Shown: positions 25,740-34,941 of the stretch, piece by piece
Layout: each line of letters begins with the position of its first letter
How positions within the stretch are numbered: position 1 is the stretch's first letter
NCBI RefSeq assembly: GCF_003675875.1
Contig: NZ_RCDI01000002.1
Coordinates: forward strand, 436,786-500,785
Reading direction: 5' to 3'
From: Halostella limicola
Lineage (GTDB): Archaea > Halobacteriota > Halobacteria > Halobacteriales > Natronoarchaeaceae
DNA: 64,000 nt
Notes under the pieces: model-generated
Told to the model about the DNA's origin: nothing
The model's database searches: none
The model's input: the letters and a program-made list of their open reading frames with translations, nothing else
Translations under genes and position numbers: made by a program

Positions 25740-27403
25740 GCGTCGTCCCCTCGCCGCGACGCAGCGCCCTCATCGCGCGGACGGAGGTCAGGCGGTCGTT
25801 CCGGTCGTTCACCGACAACCGGACGCGCCTGGCGCTGACCGCGCTGTCGACGCTCGTGGTCGCCCTCGTCGTCGCCGGCGGCGCGTACGGCGCCTACCAG
25901 GCCGGACGGGCGGTCCGTGGCGGCGGTCTCGCCGAGTTCGACGTCCTGCCCGCGCTCCGCGGCTTCGTCGGGCTGGCCTGGGTCGGCCTCACGGCGCTCG
26001 CCGCGGCCCGCGCCGTGGCGCAGCGGGGCGAGGTCCCCGAGGCGGACGGGCTGTTGACCACCGTTCCGACGCGGGACGCCCTCGGCGGCATGCTCCTCTC
26101 GGAGCTGGCCTTCGTGCTGCTGTGGGTCCTGCCGGCGGTGTGGACGCTGACGGCCAGTTTCTCCTACGGCGCCGGAACCCCGGGCCCGTTCCTCGCGACG
26201 CTCCCGGTCGCCGTGACGCTCGGCGCGCTCGCCGTCGCGGTCGGCTACGGCGTCGGCCTGCTCGTCCGCCAGCTCGTCACGCGCTACGAGTTCCTCGCGC
26301 GCCACCGCCAGGCGCTGTTCGCGCTGGCCTTCCTCGGCTACTTCGCGCTCGTGTTCAGCGGCGGCCTCAACGTCCTCGGGTCGACGCTGTTCGACCCGCT
26401 CTCGCGGACCCCCGTCGGCTGGCTCGCCGACCTCCTCCTCCTCGGGACACCGGGGATCGACCCGTCGCTGGCCCGCGCGGCCGCCGCGCCGGTGCTCGTC
26501 CTCGCGGCCGTCGCCCCGGCGTTCGCCGGGACGCTCCGCGTCGCGTCGGTACACTGGTTCGCCGACCCCGCGACCGGGTCGGCGGACTCCGACGAGGAGG
26601 TAAACGGGGCGACGGGCGGCCGGTTCCCCGACCTCGCGCTCCCGATGCCGTCGTCGCTCTCGCGCCCGACGCGGGCCGTCGCCGCGGCCGCCTGGCGCCG
26701 CGCGGTCCGCGCGCCGATCAAACTCGCCTACGTCGTCTACCCGCTGTTCGGCGTCGTCCCGGTCGCCCAGACCGCCGTCGAGCAGGGGCGGGTACCGGCG
26801 GAGTTCCCCTACCTCGTCGTCCTCTACGGCGGGTGGGCCGCGGGCGTCCTCGTCACCCTGAACGTCTTCGGCGACCAGGGCTCCGTGCTTCCGTCGACGC
26901 TCACCACGCCCGTCTCCGGACGGCAGTTCGTGGCCGGACACGTCCTCGTCGGGGCGGGGGTTGCCGTCCCGATCACCGCCCTTCTCACCCTCGCGACGGG
27001 GGTCGCTAGCCCCCTCTCGCTCTCCCGCGTCGCGCTGCTGACCGCGGCGGGGGCGGTCCTGGCGACAGTGACGCCGCTTCTGGCGACGGGGATCGGCGCG
27101 CTGTTCCCCCGACAGGGGTCCGTCAAGGTCGTCGGGAACCGCACTGCGGTGATGCCGAGCAAGCGCGCGTTCCTGACGTACAGCGCCGCGTTCGCCGCCG
27201 CCGTCGCCGCCGGCGGCCTCGCGGTCGAGGCGACGCTCCGGGAGTTCGTCGCCGCGGTGTTGCCCCTGTTGCACTCCGCCCTCGCGGTGTCGCCGGCGAC
27301 GCTCGAACTCGTCGGCGCCAGCGCGCTCGTCGTCCTGCTCGCCTCGCCGTTCGCGTCGGCCGCCTACGCGGCCCGACGGTTCGACTCGTACACGCTCGAC
27401 TAG
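25736..27403 (+). CDS. ABC-2-like multi-spanning membrane protein
   Basis: A 555-residue protein with about twelve hydrophobic segments in two halves, separated by a cytoplasmic acidic loop (ADPATGSADSDEEVNGATGG) and a second amphipathic helix (PTRAVAAAAWRRAVRAP). The N-terminus, ALIARTEVRRSFRSFTDN, resembles the elbow helix of ABC-2 permeases. No ATPase gene is adjacent, which is unusual for an ABC permease. Start is the ATG within the ATGA overlap with the 32-residue ORF. Substrate is unknown. Confidence 0.72.
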   Translation: MSVVPSPRRSALIARTEVRRSFRSFTDNRTRLALTALSTLVVALVVAGGAYGAYQAGRAVRGGGLAEFDVLPALRGFVGLAWVGLTALAAARAVAQRGEVPEADGLLTTVPTRDALGGMLLSELAFVLLWVLPAVWTLTASFSYGAGTPGPFLATLPVAVTLGALAVAVGYGVGLLVRQLVTRYEFLARHRQALFALAFLGYFALVFSGGLNVLGSTLFDPLSRTPVGWLADLLLLGTPGIDPSLARAAAAPVLVLAAVAPAFAGTLRVASVHWFADPATGSADSDEEVNGATGGRFPDLALPMPSSLSRPTRAVAAAAWRRAVRAPIKLAYVVYPLFGVVPVAQTAVEQGRVPAEFPYLVVLYGGWAAGVLVTLNVFGDQGSVLPSTLTTPVSGRQFVAGHVLVGAGVAVPITALLTLATGVASPLSLSRVALLTAAGAVLATVTPLLATGIGALFPRQGSVKVVGNRTAVMPSKRAFLTYSAAFAAAVAAGGLAVEATLREFVAAVLPLLHSALAVSPATLELVGASALVVLLASPFASAAYAARRFDSYTLD

Positions 27404-27422
27404 GGCGGGAACGGGCGTCGCG

Positions 27423-27977
27423 TCACTCCATCCACTCCGGTGCCCACTCCACTATCCGCTTCCGGAACACGGTGTACGCGAGCGATCCGGCGAGCGCCGC
27501 GAGCACCAGCGTCCGGATCCGCCCGCCGAACGTCAGCAGCGCCGGCACCGAGAACAGCGCGCCGACGACGAAGTCTTCCGGCGACCCGTCGTATCGAACC
27601 CACCGGCGGGGCCGGATCCACGTCCGCGTCGGGTGGACGTACACCGCGCGGTCCGAGGTGGCCTCCCACGGCTTCAGTTCGAGGCCGCCGCCGAACATAT
27701 CGCTCGCGGAGTGGACCGCCGCGGAGACGAGAAACAGCGCCGCGGCCACGGCGAGCGCGCTCGGGAAAAGGACCGCCAGCGCGACGGCCGGCACCGCGAG
27801 GACGCTGTAGTAGACGGGGTAGTGCAGCGTCTTGCGGTGCGCGCCCGCGAGGTCGAGGTCTGGAAAGAGCCCGCCGGCCGCGCCGCCGACCGCCGCGGGC
27901 ATGGCGAGCGCGGGGTCGAGCGCGGCGACCGCGCTCGCCAGCGCGAGGCCGACGAACGCGTGCGTCGTCGCCATCAT
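27423..27977 (-). CDS. YdjM/DUF457-type membrane-bound metal-dependent hydrolase
   Basis: A 184-residue membrane protein. The N-terminal MATTHAFVGLALAS and GGLFPDLDLAGAHRKTLHYPVYYS pattern is the signature of the DUF457/YdjM family, whose H, D and H residues (ATTHA, PDLD, HRKTLHYP) are proposed metal ligands. Four membrane helices follow. The later HSASDMFGGG matches the family's second H..D motif. Convergent with the membrane protein gene upstream (19 bp between stops). Biochemical role not established. Confidence 0.82.
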   Translation of the reverse strand: MMATTHAFVGLALASAVAALDPALAMPAAVGGAAGGLFPDLDLAGAHRKTLHYPVYYSVLAVPAVALAVLFPSALAVAAALFLVSAAVHSASDMFGGGLELKPWEATSDRAVYVHPTRTWIRPRRWVRYDGSPEDFVVGALFSVPALLTFGGRIRTLVLAALAGSLAYTVFRKRIVEWAPEWME

Positions 27978-28086
27978 GTACCGCGCCCTAGGCGCAGGAC
28001 GGCCAAAACCCTGTTCGTTAGCGTCGCAGTGCGCCGGTGGCCGCAGGGACGCCGGTCGCCGCCGTTACTCGACTGCGACCGGCACG

Positions 28087-29061
28087 CTACTCGTCGACCG
28101 CCTGCCGCGCCCACGCCGGGTCGATCGGCGCCTCGAGGCGCTCGATCTCCGCGTCGGTCAGGTCGACGGAGAGCGCGGCGAGGTTCTCCTCCAGCTGCGG
28201 GACCGTCTTCGGGCCGACGATCGGCGCGGTGACGACGTCTTTGTGGAGCAGCCAGGCGAGGCTCACCTGCAGGGGAGTGGCCCCCTTCGCCTCGGCGATA
28301 GCGCGCACCTCGTCCAGCACCGTCCACTCGTCGTCGTCGTACTCTTCCTCGGGGTCCGCGTCGCGCTCGGCCAGCCGCGACCCCTCGGGCGCCGGCTCGC
28401 CGCGCTCGTACTTCCCGGTGAGGAAACCGCCGGCCAGCGGCGACCACGGGATCACGCCGAGGCCCTGGTCCTCCGCGACCGGGAGCGCGTTCAGCTCCTC
28501 GTGGCGGCGCGTCAGGCTGTACTCCGGCTGGATCGAGACGAACCGCTCGTAGTTCTCGGCGTCGCTCCGTTCGAGCGCTTTCATCAGCTTCCACCCCGCC
28601 ATCGTGCTCGCGCCGACGTAGCGGACTTTGCCCTCGTCGACCAGATGGTCGAGCGCGGAAAGGGTCTCCTCTACCGGCGTGTGGTCGTCCCAGCGGTGGA
28701 TCTGGTAGAGGTCGACGTAGTCGGTGCCGAGCCGGTCGAGGCTCTTCTCCGCCTGCTCCAGAACGTGCTTGCGCGACAGCCCCATCCCGTTCGGCCCCTC
28801 GCGCATCCGGTGGTACACCTTCGTCGCGACGACGATCTCGTCGCGGTCGCGCTCGGCGAGGGCCTCGCCGACGATGGCCTCGCTCTCCCCCTGCGAGTAG
28901 AGGTTCGCCGTGTCGACGAAGTTGATCCCCGCGTCGATCGCCCGGTCTATCACCTCGACGCAGTGCTCGTGGTCGTCGATGCCCCAGTCGCCGAAGTTCA
29001 TCGTCCCCAGGCAGAGCCGCGACACTTCGAGGCCCGTGTCGCCGAGATACGCGTACTCCAT
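28087..29061 (-). CDS. Aldo/keto reductase
   Basis: A 324-residue NAD(P)H-dependent reductase of the AKR superfamily ((beta/alpha)8 barrel). The catalytic tetrad is visible: Asp and Tyr in DTANLYSQGES, Lys in VVATKVYHRM and His in DLYQIHRWD. GASTMAGWKL and the PIVGPKTVPQLEENL C-terminus are typical of the yeast-type/YhdN subgroup. Start is set at ATG 29061 (MEYAYLGDTGLEVSRL); the ATG at 29076 would add five residues. The substrate is probably a small carbonyl compound, not specified by sequence. Confidence 0.93.
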   Translation of the reverse strand: MEYAYLGDTGLEVSRLCLGTMNFGDWGIDDHEHCVEVIDRAIDAGINFVDTANLYSQGESEAIVGEALAERDRDEIVVATKVYHRMREGPNGMGLSRKHVLEQAEKSLDRLGTDYVDLYQIHRWDDHTPVEETLSALDHLVDEGKVRYVGASTMAGWKLMKALERSDAENYERFVSIQPEYSLTRRHEELNALPVAEDQGLGVIPWSPLAGGFLTGKYERGEPAPEGSRLAERDADPEEEYDDDEWTVLDEVRAIAEAKGATPLQVSLAWLLHKDVVTAPIVGPKTVPQLEENLAALSVDLTDAEIERLEAPIDPAWARQAVDE

Positions 29062-29147
29062 ATCGCTGGCGTCCATGCTGACCGCGTTTCGTCGCCGAGG
29101 TGCTAAGCGCTTCGACGGCCGCGGGACCCCCGGAGGGCAGGCGCCGA

Positions 29148-30104
29148 CTATATCTCGGCCAGCCGTCGCTCCATCTCGGCGTCGACCCACGCGGCGAACT
29201 CCTCGAGGGATTCGTCCGCGAACTCGGCCGTCTTCTCCACGAATCCGGACGTTCCGAGGAACCTGACGGCCCGGTACACCGGTCGGCGCTCCTCGAACCC
29301 GGGCGGGAGGCCGCCCGCTCGCTCCCGGTACCCCTCGTGCAGCGCAGTCACGAGACGCTCGTCGCCGGCCGAACGCAGCCCGTCGATCTGCTGCGCTCGG
29401 ACGCGGTGGAGGTCCCGGACCGGGTCGCCGACGTGCGCGATCTCCCAGTCGAGGAACCCGATCCCGTCCGCGCCGCGGAAGCAGTTCGGCATGGCCGGGT
29501 CGCCGTGGAGCAGGGCGGCAGGCGCGTCGTCCAGCAGGTCCCGGTTCGCCTCGACGGCGGCGATCACCTCGTCGAAGTGCCGGTCGAAGCGGTCCGAGGG
29601 CGAGAGCGCCCGCACGTCCTCTATCGTGTCGACGAGGACGTCCGTCCACGGAGCCGTATCGAGGTCGAGTCCGTCGGCCCCGCCGCCGGCGATGTGCCCG
29701 TGAGCGCCGAACCGCTCCGCGTGAACGTCCGCGAGCGCCTCGCCGACCCGCCGCGCCGTCTCGGCCCGTTCCGCGACGCCCCATTCGGACCACGGTCCGA
29801 CGATGCTTTCGCCCGCCAGCGGCGCCGTGGCGAGGTACGGGACCTCGCCGTCGGCGTCGCTCGAAAGGACCGCCGGCACGCGCACGTCGCAGTTCGCGCC
29901 GATGTACTCGATCGTCCCCCGTTCTCTCGCGATCCGGGTGCCGTCCCCGTCGACGGCGACTTTCAGGTAGGCGGTCCGCCCGTCCGCGAAGTCGACCCGC
30001 ACCGACTCGTTGGTCGGGTTCCAGGAGGGGCCGGCGGGCTCCGTCGACGCGACCTCGCGGTCGGGGAACGCGGCGGAGAGCGCCGACGCGATCCGGTCGT
30101 CCAT
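29148..30104 (-). CDS. Aminoglycoside-phosphotransferase-like kinase
   Basis: A 318-residue protein of the APH/choline kinase superfamily. The catalytic loop is LLHGDPAMPNCF (with Asp and Asn) and the metal-binding segment is IGFLDWEIAHVGDPVRDL. The N-lobe is reduced, with a lysine in AYLKVAVDGDG. In archaea these phosphorylate small alcohols or sugars; resistance is not implied. It precedes the aldo/keto reductase on the same strand with 86 bp between, so they may share a transcript. Confidence 0.88.
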   Translation of the reverse strand: MDDRIASALSAAFPDREVASTEPAGPSWNPTNESVRVDFADGRTAYLKVAVDGDGTRIARERGTIEYIGANCDVRVPAVLSSDADGEVPYLATAPLAGESIVGPWSEWGVAERAETARRVGEALADVHAERFGAHGHIAGGGADGLDLDTAPWTDVLVDTIEDVRALSPSDRFDRHFDEVIAAVEANRDLLDDAPAALLHGDPAMPNCFRGADGIGFLDWEIAHVGDPVRDLHRVRAQQIDGLRSAGDERLVTALHEGYRERAGGLPPGFEERRPVYRAVRFLGTSGFVEKTAEFADESLEEFAAWVDAEMERRLAEI

Positions 30105-30211
30105 AGCGGGAGGGCGGCGGAGCGCGGCAAGTGTTTTCCGCCGGTTCGATGGTCGTTAGCACACCTCTCTGCAGCGAAACGTTTTCCCCGTCGCCGCGAG
30201 CGTTGCCTCCC

Positions 30212-30517
30212 ATGGACGAACAGGACCGCGTCACGTCGTTCGTCGCGGAGCACGACCTGCAGGCCGGCCCCGCCTACCGAATCCTCGACCTCGAATCGGA
30301 GGTCGGCGAGATCGCCAAGGAGGCGGCCGAATCGACAGACTACGGCGACGCGCCCGAAAACGTCGACGTGGCGAGCGACGAGATCGGCGACGCGCTGTTC
30401 GCGCTGCTCGCCCTCGCGGAATCACTGGACATCGACGCCGGGGCGGCGCTGGACGAGGCGCTCGCGAAGTACCGCGACCGACTGGACGAGACCGGCACGG
30501 CGGCGTCCGGGGAGTAG
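30212..30517 (+). CDS. MazG-like nucleotide pyrophosphohydrolase
   Basis: A 101-residue single all-alpha NTP-PPase domain. The metal-binding signature is present: LESEVGEIAKE (EExxE-type helix) and the later SDEIGDALFALLALAE (ExxD). It would hydrolyse non-canonical or excess NTPs to NMP and PPi. Start at ATG 30212 (MDEQDRVTSF). It sits in a plus-strand group with the glutaredoxin-like and cupin genes, with gaps of 73 and 131 bp. Confidence 0.87.
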   Translation: MDEQDRVTSFVAEHDLQAGPAYRILDLESEVGEIAKEAAESTDYGDAPENVDVASDEIGDALFALLALAESLDIDAGAALDEALAKYRDRLDETGTAASGE

Positions 30518-30590
30518 TGGGCCGCCGCGGCAACCGGCACGTGCCACCGTGTCCCGCGGCTTTTTGCCCGGCGCGGCCCAACGCCCGTTC

Positions 30591-30833
30591 ATGAGCGACA
30601 TCACCCTGTACGAACTCGACGGCTGCCCGTACTGCGAGAAGGTCCACGAGCGCCTGCAGGAACTGGATATCGACTACGAGAGCGTCTGGGTCGACGGCCT
30701 CCACTCCGAGCGCGACGGGGTGGCTCGCGTCTCTAACCAGCGTTCCGTGCCCGTGCTCGTCGACGAGGAGTACGGCGTGACGATGGGCGAGTCCGAGCGA
30801 ATCTTGGAGTTCATCGAGACGACGTACGCCTGA
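30591..30833 (+). CDS. Glutaredoxin/GST-N-terminal-like thiol protein
   Basis: An 80-residue thioredoxin fold. The active-site CPYC in LYELDGCPYCEKVHERL matches glutaredoxin and GST N-terminal domains; the cis-proline is in QRSVPVLVD, and GESERILEFIE is the typical last helix. Haloarchaea use gamma-glutamylcysteine instead of glutathione, so it likely works with that thiol (established for the group, inferred here). Confidence 0.92.
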   Translation: MSDITLYELDGCPYCEKVHERLQELDIDYESVWVDGLHSERDGVARVSNQRSVPVLVDEEYGVTMGESERILEFIETTYA

Positions 30834-30964
30834 GCGGACGCAGATCCGGTCGAACGGCTCCGCCCCGCCGCCGGCGTGCGGCGTCGCGGCGAATAGGAAC
30901 CGACGGACGCAGGACGAGTCGCACGCGGAGAAGCTATTTGCCGCTCCTCGGGAAACGGGGCCGC

Positions 30965-31330
30965 ATGGAGAAAGTGAATCTGGAGGACGCGTTCGCCTCG
31001 TTCGACGAGCGCTGGTCGCCCCGCCTCGCCCGCGAACTCAACGGGCAGGCGGTCAAGCTCGCCAAGGCCGAGGGCGAGTTCGTGTGGCACGAACACGAGG
31101 ACGCGGACGAGCTGTTCCTGGTGGTGTCCGGCGAACTGCGGATCGAGTTCCGGGACGATCCCGACGTGGTGCTGCGGGAGGGCGAACTCGTCGTCGTCCC
31201 TCGCGGCGTGGAACACCGGCCGGTCGCCGAGCCCGAGGCGGAGATCCTGCTGTTCGAACCGAGCGAGACGCGAAACACGGGGAACGCCGAGACCGAGGAG
31301 ACGGAAACGGATCTCGAGCGGATCGAGTAA
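30965..31330 (+). CDS. Cupin-domain protein
   Basis: A 121-residue single-domain cupin. Motif 1 is EFVWHEHEDADELFLVVSG with the metal-binding His-x-His and Glu. Motif 2 is PRGVEHRPVA with a further His. A proposed small-molecule binding barrel or isomerase; members of this subgroup are often labelled mannose-6-phosphate isomerase-like. The last 20 residues are an acidic, disordered tail. Start at ATG 30965, MEKVNLEDAF. Confidence 0.9.
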   Translation: MEKVNLEDAFASFDERWSPRLARELNGQAVKLAKAEGEFVWHEHEDADELFLVVSGELRIEFRDDPDVVLREGELVVVPRGVEHRPVAEPEAEILLFEPSETRNTGNAETEETETDLERIE

Positions 31331-31379
31331 CGAAGCGGGTCTCGCGAAAACCCGCTCCGCCGCCGCGCTCGACCGCCGC

Positions 31380-32441
31380 TCAGAACTCCGTCACGACGGG
31401 GATGCCGACCGTGTCGAAGTCGCTCATCGAGGCGATCTGCTCGGGCACTTCGTCCAGCGACACCGTCTCGGAGACGATCGCGCCGGGATCGAGCTTCCCG
31501 CGCTCGACCATGCGGAAGATCTCGCCGTAGCGGTTCGGCGGCATGCCGAACGAGCCGAGGAAGTCGATCTCCTGCATCACCATCGCGTCGGTCGGCAGGG
31601 GCACCTCCCCGCCCTCGTCGCTGGTCGTGAGGCCGATCTGGAGGTGCTGGCCGCGCGTGCCGAGGCTGTCGAGGGCGTTGCGACACGTCGCCGCGACCCC
31701 GAGGGCGTCGACGGCCACGTCGGCGCCGCCGCCGGCGAGCGCCTTCACCTCGTTGCCGACGTTCTCCGCGTCCGACGCGTCGAGCGTCTCGTCCGCGCCG
31801 AGGTCCTCGGCGGCGTCGAGCTTCGACTCCTTCACGTCCACCGCGACGACGTTCGCGCCGAGCGCGTCGGCGATGTGGACCGCGGAGAGACCGACGCCGC
31901 CGCAGCCGTGGACGGCGACCCAGTCGCCGGCGTCGAGGTCGGCGCGGTGGGCGAGGCCGTGGAAGGCCGTGGCGAACCGACAACCGAGACCGGCCATGTC
32001 GACCGCGTCCACTCCGTCCGGGAGTTTCACGGCGTTGTAGTCGGCAGCACGTACCGGGAACGCCTCCGCGAAAGCCCCCGGCGCGATCTCGGTGAAGCCG
32101 AGCGGAACGACCGTCTCGCAGACGTTGGCGCGCCCGGCCCGGCAGTGCGGGCAGGACCCGTCGGAGAGCGTGAAGGGGACCGCGACGCGGTCGCCCTCCC
32201 GGAGCGTCTCCACGTCCTCGCCGACCGCCTCGACGACCCCAGCGGGCTCGTGCCCGAGGATCTGGCCCGGCTGGGCCTGCGCGCCGATCCACTCCCAGTC
32301 GCCCTGCCAGGCGTGCCAGTCGCTCCGGCAGATGCCGCAGGCCTCCGTCTCGACGACGACCTGGTCCGGGGCGGGCTCGGGTCGCTCCACGTCTTCTATC
32401 GCCAGCGGTTCGCCGTGCTCTCTGAGGACAGCGGCTCGCAT
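31380..32441 (-). CDS. Zinc-dependent alcohol dehydrogenase
   Basis: A 353-residue MDR enzyme. The catalytic zinc ligands are Cys in EACGICRSDWH, the GHEPAGVV histidine and glutamate, and a later Cys in GLGCRFATAFHGL. The structural zinc site is reduced: CPHCRAGRANVCE gives three cysteines. The Rossmann motif is VHGCGGVGLSAVHIA with VDVKESK, indicating NAD+ use. It resembles the haloarchaeal zinc alcohol dehydrogenases acting on secondary or medium-chain alcohols. Divergent from the MutS-like gene (157 bp apart), and convergent with the cupin. Confidence 0.93.
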   Translation of the reverse strand: MRAAVLREHGEPLAIEDVERPEPAPDQVVVETEACGICRSDWHAWQGDWEWIGAQAQPGQILGHEPAGVVEAVGEDVETLREGDRVAVPFTLSDGSCPHCRAGRANVCETVVPLGFTEIAPGAFAEAFPVRAADYNAVKLPDGVDAVDMAGLGCRFATAFHGLAHRADLDAGDWVAVHGCGGVGLSAVHIADALGANVVAVDVKESKLDAAEDLGADETLDASDAENVGNEVKALAGGGADVAVDALGVAATCRNALDSLGTRGQHLQIGLTTSDEGGEVPLPTDAMVMQEIDFLGSFGMPPNRYGEIFRMVERGKLDPGAIVSETVSLDEVPEQIASMSDFDTVGIPVVTEF

Positions 32442-32598
32442 ACGTTACACGTCAGCATCTATCATTATAAACTCCCAACTCCCGCCGAATTTCGCCGGAT
32501 TCCCCGCGGTGGGTTCCGATACGGGTGGGGACCGCCTGCGACGGCCCCACTGCCCGAGACCGCACGGGTTAAGAGCGCTCCGTTCGCCACTCTTCCCA

Positions 32599-34398
32599 AT
32601 GCGACTGGAGGAGTACTGGGGCGTCGGCCCGAAGACGCGCGAGCTGCTGACGGAGGAGCTCGGCGTCGAGGCCGCCGTCGAGGCGATAGAGTCCGCGGAC
32701 GTGCGGACGCTGACCGAGGCGGGGCTGAGCCGCGGCCGGGCGACGCGCATCCTGCGCCGCGCGACCGGCGAGGCGGGGATGGACGTGCTGGCGACGAGCG
32801 ACGCCCGGTCGGTGTACAAGGAGCTGCTGGATCTGGCGCGGGAGTACGCGGTCACGCGGGACGCCGCCGACCGGATTCAGGTGCTGACGCCGACGGCCGA
32901 CCACGAGACGCGCGAGGAACGGCTCGACGCCGTCCTCGCGGCGCGGGACACGTGGACGGCGCTCGACGACGACACCCGGGAGACGGTGCTCTCCGCGTTC
33001 GAGGAGTACGACGAGACGGGCGGCGGCGAGCGCCCCGCCGTCGAGGCGGCGCTGGCGCTCCGCGAGGCGAGGGTCACGGCGGGCCCGTTCGCGCCCATCG
33101 CCGACGTCGACCCCGACGCGCTCGCCGACGCGGCCGAGGCGCTCGCCGCGCTGGACGACGGGCGAGTCCGCGAGGGCGTCGACGACGAACTCGACGACCT
33201 GCGGGCGGCACTCGCCGCCGCCGAGTCCATGTCCGCCTCCCCCGTCGAGGTGGTCGACGGGGTGCGAGACGGCGACGTGCGCGGCACCGAGGGATTCCGC
33301 CAGTCGTTCGTCGACCGCGTCGTCGACGAGGCGGGCGTCACGGTCGACCGGGTGCGCGACGCCATGCCGTCCGACGCAGCGGACGCGACGGACTTCGTCG
33401 CCCGGACGCTCCGGGGGCTAGTGGAGGACCTCCGGGAGGCCGCCGACGAGCGGGAGCGCGCCGTCGCCCGCGACCTGCGCGGCGAGGTGGCGGCCGCCCG
33501 CGAGGACGTCGACGTCGCCGTGGCGGCGGTCGACGACATCGCCTTCCACCTCTCGCTGGCGCGTTTCGCCGAGGCGTACGACCTGACGCGCCCCGAGTAC
33601 GCCACCGACGCGGACGCGGTCGCCGTCGAAGGGGCGCGCAACCTCTCGCTCTCCGCGGGCGACGAGGACGTGCAGCCGGTCACCTACGCGCTGGGCGACC
33701 ACGGGGTGGACGCGGTGGACACCGTCGCCCGCGACGTGGCCGCCGACGAGGTCGGGGTTCCGGGCGAGGAGCACGTCTCCGTGCTGACGGGCGCGAACAG
33801 CGGCGGGAAGACGACGCTACTGGAGACGCTGTGTCAGATCGTCTTGCTGTCGGCGATGGGCCTGCCCGTTCCCGCCGACCGCGCTCGGGTGGCCACGTTC
33901 GACGCCATCGTGTTCCACCGCCGGCACGCGAGCTTCAACGCCGGCGTGCTGGAGTCGACGCTGCGCTCCATCGTCCCGCCGCTGTCGGAGTCGGACCGGA
34001 CGCTGATGCTCGTCGACGAGTTCGAGGCCATCACGGAACCGGGCAGCGCGGCCGACCTCCTGCACGGCCTCGTCCGCCTCACCGTCGACGAGGGGGCGCT
34101 CGGCACGTTCGTCACCCACCTCGCCGACGACCTCGAACCGCTCCCCGACGCCGCGCGGACCGACGGCATCTTCGCGGAGGGGCTGACGCCGGACCTCGAA
34201 CTGCGCGTCGACTACCAGCCGCGGTTCGGCACGGTCGGGCGCTCGACGCCGGAGTTCATCGTCTCGCGGCTCGTCGCCGACGCGGGCGATCGGCGGGAGC
34301 GCGCCGGCTTCGAGACGCTCGCCGAGGCGGTGGGCCACGACACGGTCCAGCGGACGCTGGCGGAAGCGTGGGAGGAGCGGCCGGCCGGCGGGGATTGA
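32599..34398 (+). CDS. HhH domain plus MutS-family ATPase
   Basis: A 599-residue protein. The N-terminus is a helix-hairpin-helix DNA-binding domain (YWGVGPKTRELLTEELG and TEAGLSRGRATRIL). The middle is a helical clamp-like core, and the C-terminal third is a MutS-type ABC ATPase with Walker A at 398-405 (GANSGGKTT), Walker B LMLVDEFEAI and an H-loop FVTHLADD. It lacks the MutS mismatch-recognition domain, so it is not a classic mismatch repair MutS; it is closer to the MutS2/MutS5-like group, perhaps acting on branched DNA. Start at ATG 32599 (MRLEEYWG). Clear haloarchaeal architecture; function inferred only by family. Confidence 0.85.
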   Translation: MRLEEYWGVGPKTRELLTEELGVEAAVEAIESADVRTLTEAGLSRGRATRILRRATGEAGMDVLATSDARSVYKELLDLAREYAVTRDAADRIQVLTPTADHETREERLDAVLAARDTWTALDDDTRETVLSAFEEYDETGGGERPAVEAALALREARVTAGPFAPIADVDPDALADAAEALAALDDGRVREGVDDELDDLRAALAAAESMSASPVEVVDGVRDGDVRGTEGFRQSFVDRVVDEAGVTVDRVRDAMPSDAADATDFVARTLRGLVEDLREAADERERAVARDLRGEVAAAREDVDVAVAAVDDIAFHLSLARFAEAYDLTRPEYATDADAVAVEGARNLSLSAGDEDVQPVTYALGDHGVDAVDTVARDVAADEVGVPGEEHVSVLTGANSGGKTTLLETLCQIVLLSAMGLPVPADRARVATFDAIVFHRRHASFNAGVLESTLRSIVPPLSESDRTLMLVDEFEAITEPGSAADLLHGLVRLTVDEGALGTFVTHLADDLEPLPDAARTDGIFAEGLTPDLELRVDYQPRFGTVGRSTPEFIVSRLVADAGDRRERAGFETLAEAVGHDTVQRTLAEAWEERPAGGD

Positions 34399-34486
34399 CG
34401 CAGGGCGCTTGTGGAAGGCCCGCGTCCGCATAGCTGTCGCTCGCGGGGGAATTGCTCGAAAAGCGATCTCGGTCAGCGCCGACCGC

Positions 34487-34735
34487 TCACCGCTTGTAGG
34501 TCCGCAGGCGCGAGTGGTCGACGTCCGGCCGCTCCGTGCCCGTCGGCGTGACGAACTTCTTCGTGCTCCAGACGAGCATCATCGCCCCGACGACGAACCA
34601 CGTCGCCGCGCCGACGAGATGCACTCTCGGCGGGAGCGGTTCACCGAGCAGCGGCGCCTTCAGGATGAACCACGCGGCCATAACAGTTATTAGCAACCCC
34701 ACGATGCTGACGAGTCCGGTGATGTACTTTCCCAT
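34487..34735 (-). CDS. Small two-helix membrane protein
   Basis: An 82-residue protein with two membrane helices: ITGLVSIVGLLITVMAAWFIL and VHLVGAATWFVVGAMMLVW, then a basic C-terminal tail (STKKFVTPTGTERPD). Start is ATG 34733-34735 (MGKYITGL). The upstream 206 bases (34736-34941) hold no gene but two inverted repeats, AACTACA/TGTAGTT at 34801-34832 and CCTAA/TTAGG at 34853-34867. A TATA-like TTATTTAGG on the minus strand (about 34855-34863) predicts a leader of roughly 95 bases. Family not recognised. Confidence 0.6.
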   Translation of the reverse strand: MGKYITGLVSIVGLLITVMAAWFILKAPLLGEPLPPRVHLVGAATWFVVGAMMLVWSTKKFVTPTGTERPDVDHSRLRTYKR

Positions 34736-34941
34736 AGTTACGCTACCCCCCGCGACGGCCACCCCTGACCGCCGCTTGAGTCAAGTGAGACGTATGTGGT
34801 AACTACACGTAAATGTACGGGTTCTTGTAGTTCAAGAAAACAAATTAGATTTCCTAAATAAGTTAGGTCGGTGAGTGGTTTTCGAAACGAAAATTCTGGC
34901 GGGGCGACCGCGAGTGACCAGCGGCGAGTCCGGCGCCGCGG

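Noticed and set aside
34828..34860. Half-site GAAAACAAATTAGAT resembling the cobalamin dyad
   Set aside because: Only one arm matches; the partner arm after six bases is absent and the downstream gene is not linked to cobalamin.
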